DNA from: Cyanophora paradoxa | Lineage: Eukaryota > Glaucocystophyceae > Cyanophorales > Cyanophoraceae | Direction: 5' to 3' | Assembly: GCA_004431415.1 (NCBI GenBank) | Contig: QPMI01000257.1 | Location: forward strand, 1 to 29,564 | DNA length: 29,564 nt | In this document: positions 27,748-29,564 of the stretch, in pieces | Layout: every line of letters starts with the position of its first letter | Position numbering within the stretch: the first letter of the stretch is position 1 | Notes under the pieces: model-generated | The model's input: only the letters and a program-made list of their open reading frames with translations | The model's database searches: none | What the model was told of the DNA's origin: nothing | Translations under genes and position numbers: made by a program

Positions 27748-27784
27748 ATAGGTTGTATTGAGGAAAAATTATTTTCGTATCTAC

Positions 27785-27793
27785 TATTAAAGA
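27785..27793 (+). promoter_or_regulatory. TATTAAAGA element
   Basis: TATTAAAGA lies three bases before the ATG at 27797, matching the other upstream elements of this gene cluster. Confidence 0.5.
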
Positions 27794-27796
27794 GAA

Positions 27797-28117
27797 ATGC
27801 CGAATATCCGCAAGATACTCACAGATGATGAAAAAGCAGAGAAGCTGAGACTGAAAAGGGAGCAAGATGCCCAAAGAAAACGCGAAGCCTATCATAAAAA
27901 GAAGAGGAACGATTATCCAAGGAGCCGCTACAGTTCACACACCAGAAGAACTCAAAAAGATTGCCCTCAGACACCAGAGGAAATACAGGGAAAATGAAGA
28001 ATATCGCAACAGAAAAAGGCAAAAGCGCTGGAATATTACCACAAGAAAAAAGATGAACACCCAAGACAACCCAAAGAGCATAAACCGGGGAAGACTCGGA
28101 AATATATCGAAGAATAA
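27797..28117 (+). pseudogene. Basic Lys/Arg-rich protein, two frameshifts
   Basis: The start at 27797 encodes KILTDDEKAEKLRLKREQDA and REAYHKKKRND. The pattern continues in a second frame (TPEELKKIALRHQRKYRENE, EYRNRKRQK) and a third (LEYYHKKKDEHPRQPKEHKP) to the stop at 28115-28117. Expected length is about 106 residues, very basic. The YHKKK[RK][ND] segment occurs at both ends and KYREN..YR links it to the preceding gene. It is probably a DNA-binding, histone-like virion component; the family is not named. Confidence 0.5.
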
Positions 28118-28264
28118 ATTCTCGATCGAAACAAATTTTGTAGAAATCGATTTGATCGGAGGCAAAAAAATGACAGCTTTCTTCCCTCTTTTTTTAAAAC
28201 TGTACCTATATATCGAGACAGTATCCCGACCCAAAACTACTTAAGGACTTGGCAAATAATAGGA

Positions 28265-28276
28265 TATATATAAAAG
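28265..28276 (+). promoter_or_regulatory. TATA-like promoter before the primase gene
   Basis: TATATATAAAAG lies about 60 bases before the start at 28336, in a 218-base gap without genes. It is farther from its start than the short elements of the capsid genes, so the replication gene may be under separate (early) control. This is inference. Confidence 0.4.
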
Positions 28277-28335
28277 ACAATTCCTCCTTCCGAAATTATT
28301 TTCTTCGTTAAAGGTAGAAGTCCCCAAAATCGAAA

Positions 28336-29564
28336 ATGAACAAAATCGAGAAATTCGCCACCCCTGTTGAAAATGCTACATTCCTTAGTACTCTCATTGG
28401 TGATCGCAACAAGGTCACCCATGTATTTGATTCTGCCGAAGATGCCCTTGAAGCCATTGATAATAGCAAGGTTAAGACCTGGGCTGAATGCATTCAACCT
28501 GAGCAAGTGACCAGAGTTTACCTGGACCTGGATAAATTCGCTGATTTGAAGGAGAACATTGCTGATAACTATGCTGAGGCGGAAACTGTTGTAAGAGAGA
28601 TGAGAGATAAGCTATGGAAGCGATCTGGTACCACTTCTATTAACGATATTGCTGTTGCAGTTCGCCATAGAAGGGTTTATTTGATAAGGAGGATGTCACC
28701 AAGTTCAAGATTCAGCCCACTTTATTATTAAATCGCTTGCATGCAAACATGAAGATATCCCAAGCTTTTCAAAGCGATGGGATTGGTGAAAAATGAGGAT
28801 TATGACAGTGGAGTTTACAGCTCCACACAGAACCTAATCTGCCTCAATTGCTGCAAAGGTGAGACTCTGGATGCTCAAAATAAGTCGAAAAAAGATGTTG
28901 ATAAAACGTTTGCTTTAAGAAATTCGTTGACTGTGACAAAGTGTTAATGCGAAATGAGGACTTCTTTGTATCTTCTCAGCTACTACTAAACTTGTGGATG
29001 AATCAAATATTTCTGCATTGCAAATTATACTCCTGAGCCAAAACCAGTTAAAAAGGAGCCAAAAAGTGATAAAGTGAAGACTGAGAAGGTAGAAGCTGAA
29101 AAAGACACTGAACCCGAAAATCCTGTTACTTTCGAACTGCTACAAAGTGTTATAATGGGTCTCAATGTGAAGAGCAGCGAGTATAAACTTGGATTGAGTT
29201 GGACTGGTCATCATCAATGTTGGGGAAGACAACAATTTACCCCTAAAATGCAGGCTGAACTCTTCCACCAATTCTCAGAACAGAGTGACAAGTATGATTA
29301 TGATGAATGCCAGGAAAAGTTTACACAGCTTCGCAGAAGCAAGAAGAAGGCTGAGCCTGGCAAAGTGTTGACCTTCAAATCCTTGGTTTATTGGTTGAGC
29401 AAAGATAACAATGAGCTTTTCAAGGAACTCTTCCCCAAAAAGTATGCACCTACCAGAGGACACAGATGAAATCGATTACAAGACTGCAAGTATCCCTCCT
29501 TTGGCTGAACATTACAATGTGCATAAGAGGTATTTCAATGCTCGAATGCATCATGTTGAAAATG
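28336..29564 (+). pseudogene. AEP primase with PriCT-like region (primase-helicase N-terminal part), heavily frameshifted, runs off the edge
   Basis: The first 115 codons are open: VTRVYLDLDKFAD carries the hD-h-D motif of archaeo-eukaryotic primases (near residue 60-70) and INDIAVAVRHRR follows. The frame then breaks repeatedly between about 28680 and 29040 (five or more shifts). Primase blocks stay readable in different frames, such as NEDYDSGVYSSTQNLICLNC and KFKI. From 29020 to about 29445 one frame encodes a Lys/Glu linker and a PriCT-like segment (FHQFSEQSDKYDYDECQEKF, LTFKSLVYWLSKDNNELFKE). A further shift leads toward the helicase part (HYNVHKRYF) at the window end. In PLVs this primase-SF3 helicase starts genome replication. 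This copy cannot be functional as read. Confidence 0.7.

Noticed and set aside
1-29564. tRNA or rRNA genes
   Set aside because: No cloverleaf with box A/B sequences or recognisable rRNA segment was seen on either strand by eye.

Overview
The window joins two very different kinds of DNA. Positions 1 to about 7,600 are GC-rich eukaryotic nuclear sequence. They carry three protein genes split by short GT-AG introns, C-homopolymers in introns, and intergenic DNA full of short palindromes. The protein types (a BCNT/SWC5 chromatin factor, an F-box/leucine-rich-repeat protein, a secreted or anchored protein) and the style of virus next door suggest a unicellular alga or similar protist. I cannot name the lineage.

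From about 7,600 to the right edge the DNA is AT-rich, intron-free and tightly packed. It carries the hallmark genes of a Polinton-like virus (PLV, Preplasmiviricota type): a double-jelly-roll-type major capsid candidate, two penton/minor-capsid-like genes, an A32-type packaging ATPase and an AEP primase fused to a PriCT-like region that runs off the edge. This is best read as an endogenous virus inserted into the third host gene. Only the left end of the element is in the window.

Layout of the viral part. (a) 7.6-10.9 kb: left arm with a zinc-ribbon protein, a D12-class adenine methyltransferase, a first S-adenosylmethionine decarboxylase (SpeD) and a double-DUF5710 protein. (b) 10.9-12.4 kb: about 1.4 kb without genes, holding a perfect 29-bp inverted repeat, a 55-bp iteron-like array, a 390-bp tandem repeat with nested inverted repeats, and two hairpins. 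(c) 12.4-20.5 kb, all minus strand: a second SpeD, a DUF723-like zinc protein, four paralogous fibre/spike proteins (two ending in C1q-like domains), a small protein among them, and a giant phage-like fibre with HxH repeats. (d) 20.6-27.1 kb: patatin phospholipase with a discoidin-like tail, penton genes, major capsid, ATPase and a coiled-coil protein. (e) 27.1-29.6 kb: small basic proteins and the primase-helicase.

At least 17 frameshifts fall in the giant fibre, pentons, capsid, coiled-coil, basic-protein and primase genes. The methyltransferase, both SpeDs, the four fibre paralogs, patatin and ATPase are open throughout, as are the host exons. So the virus looks unable to replicate on its own in this copy, while part of its cargo remains intact. 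The alternative, uneven indel errors in the assembly, must be excluded with reads. Functions are assigned from motifs read by eye; no database search was run.
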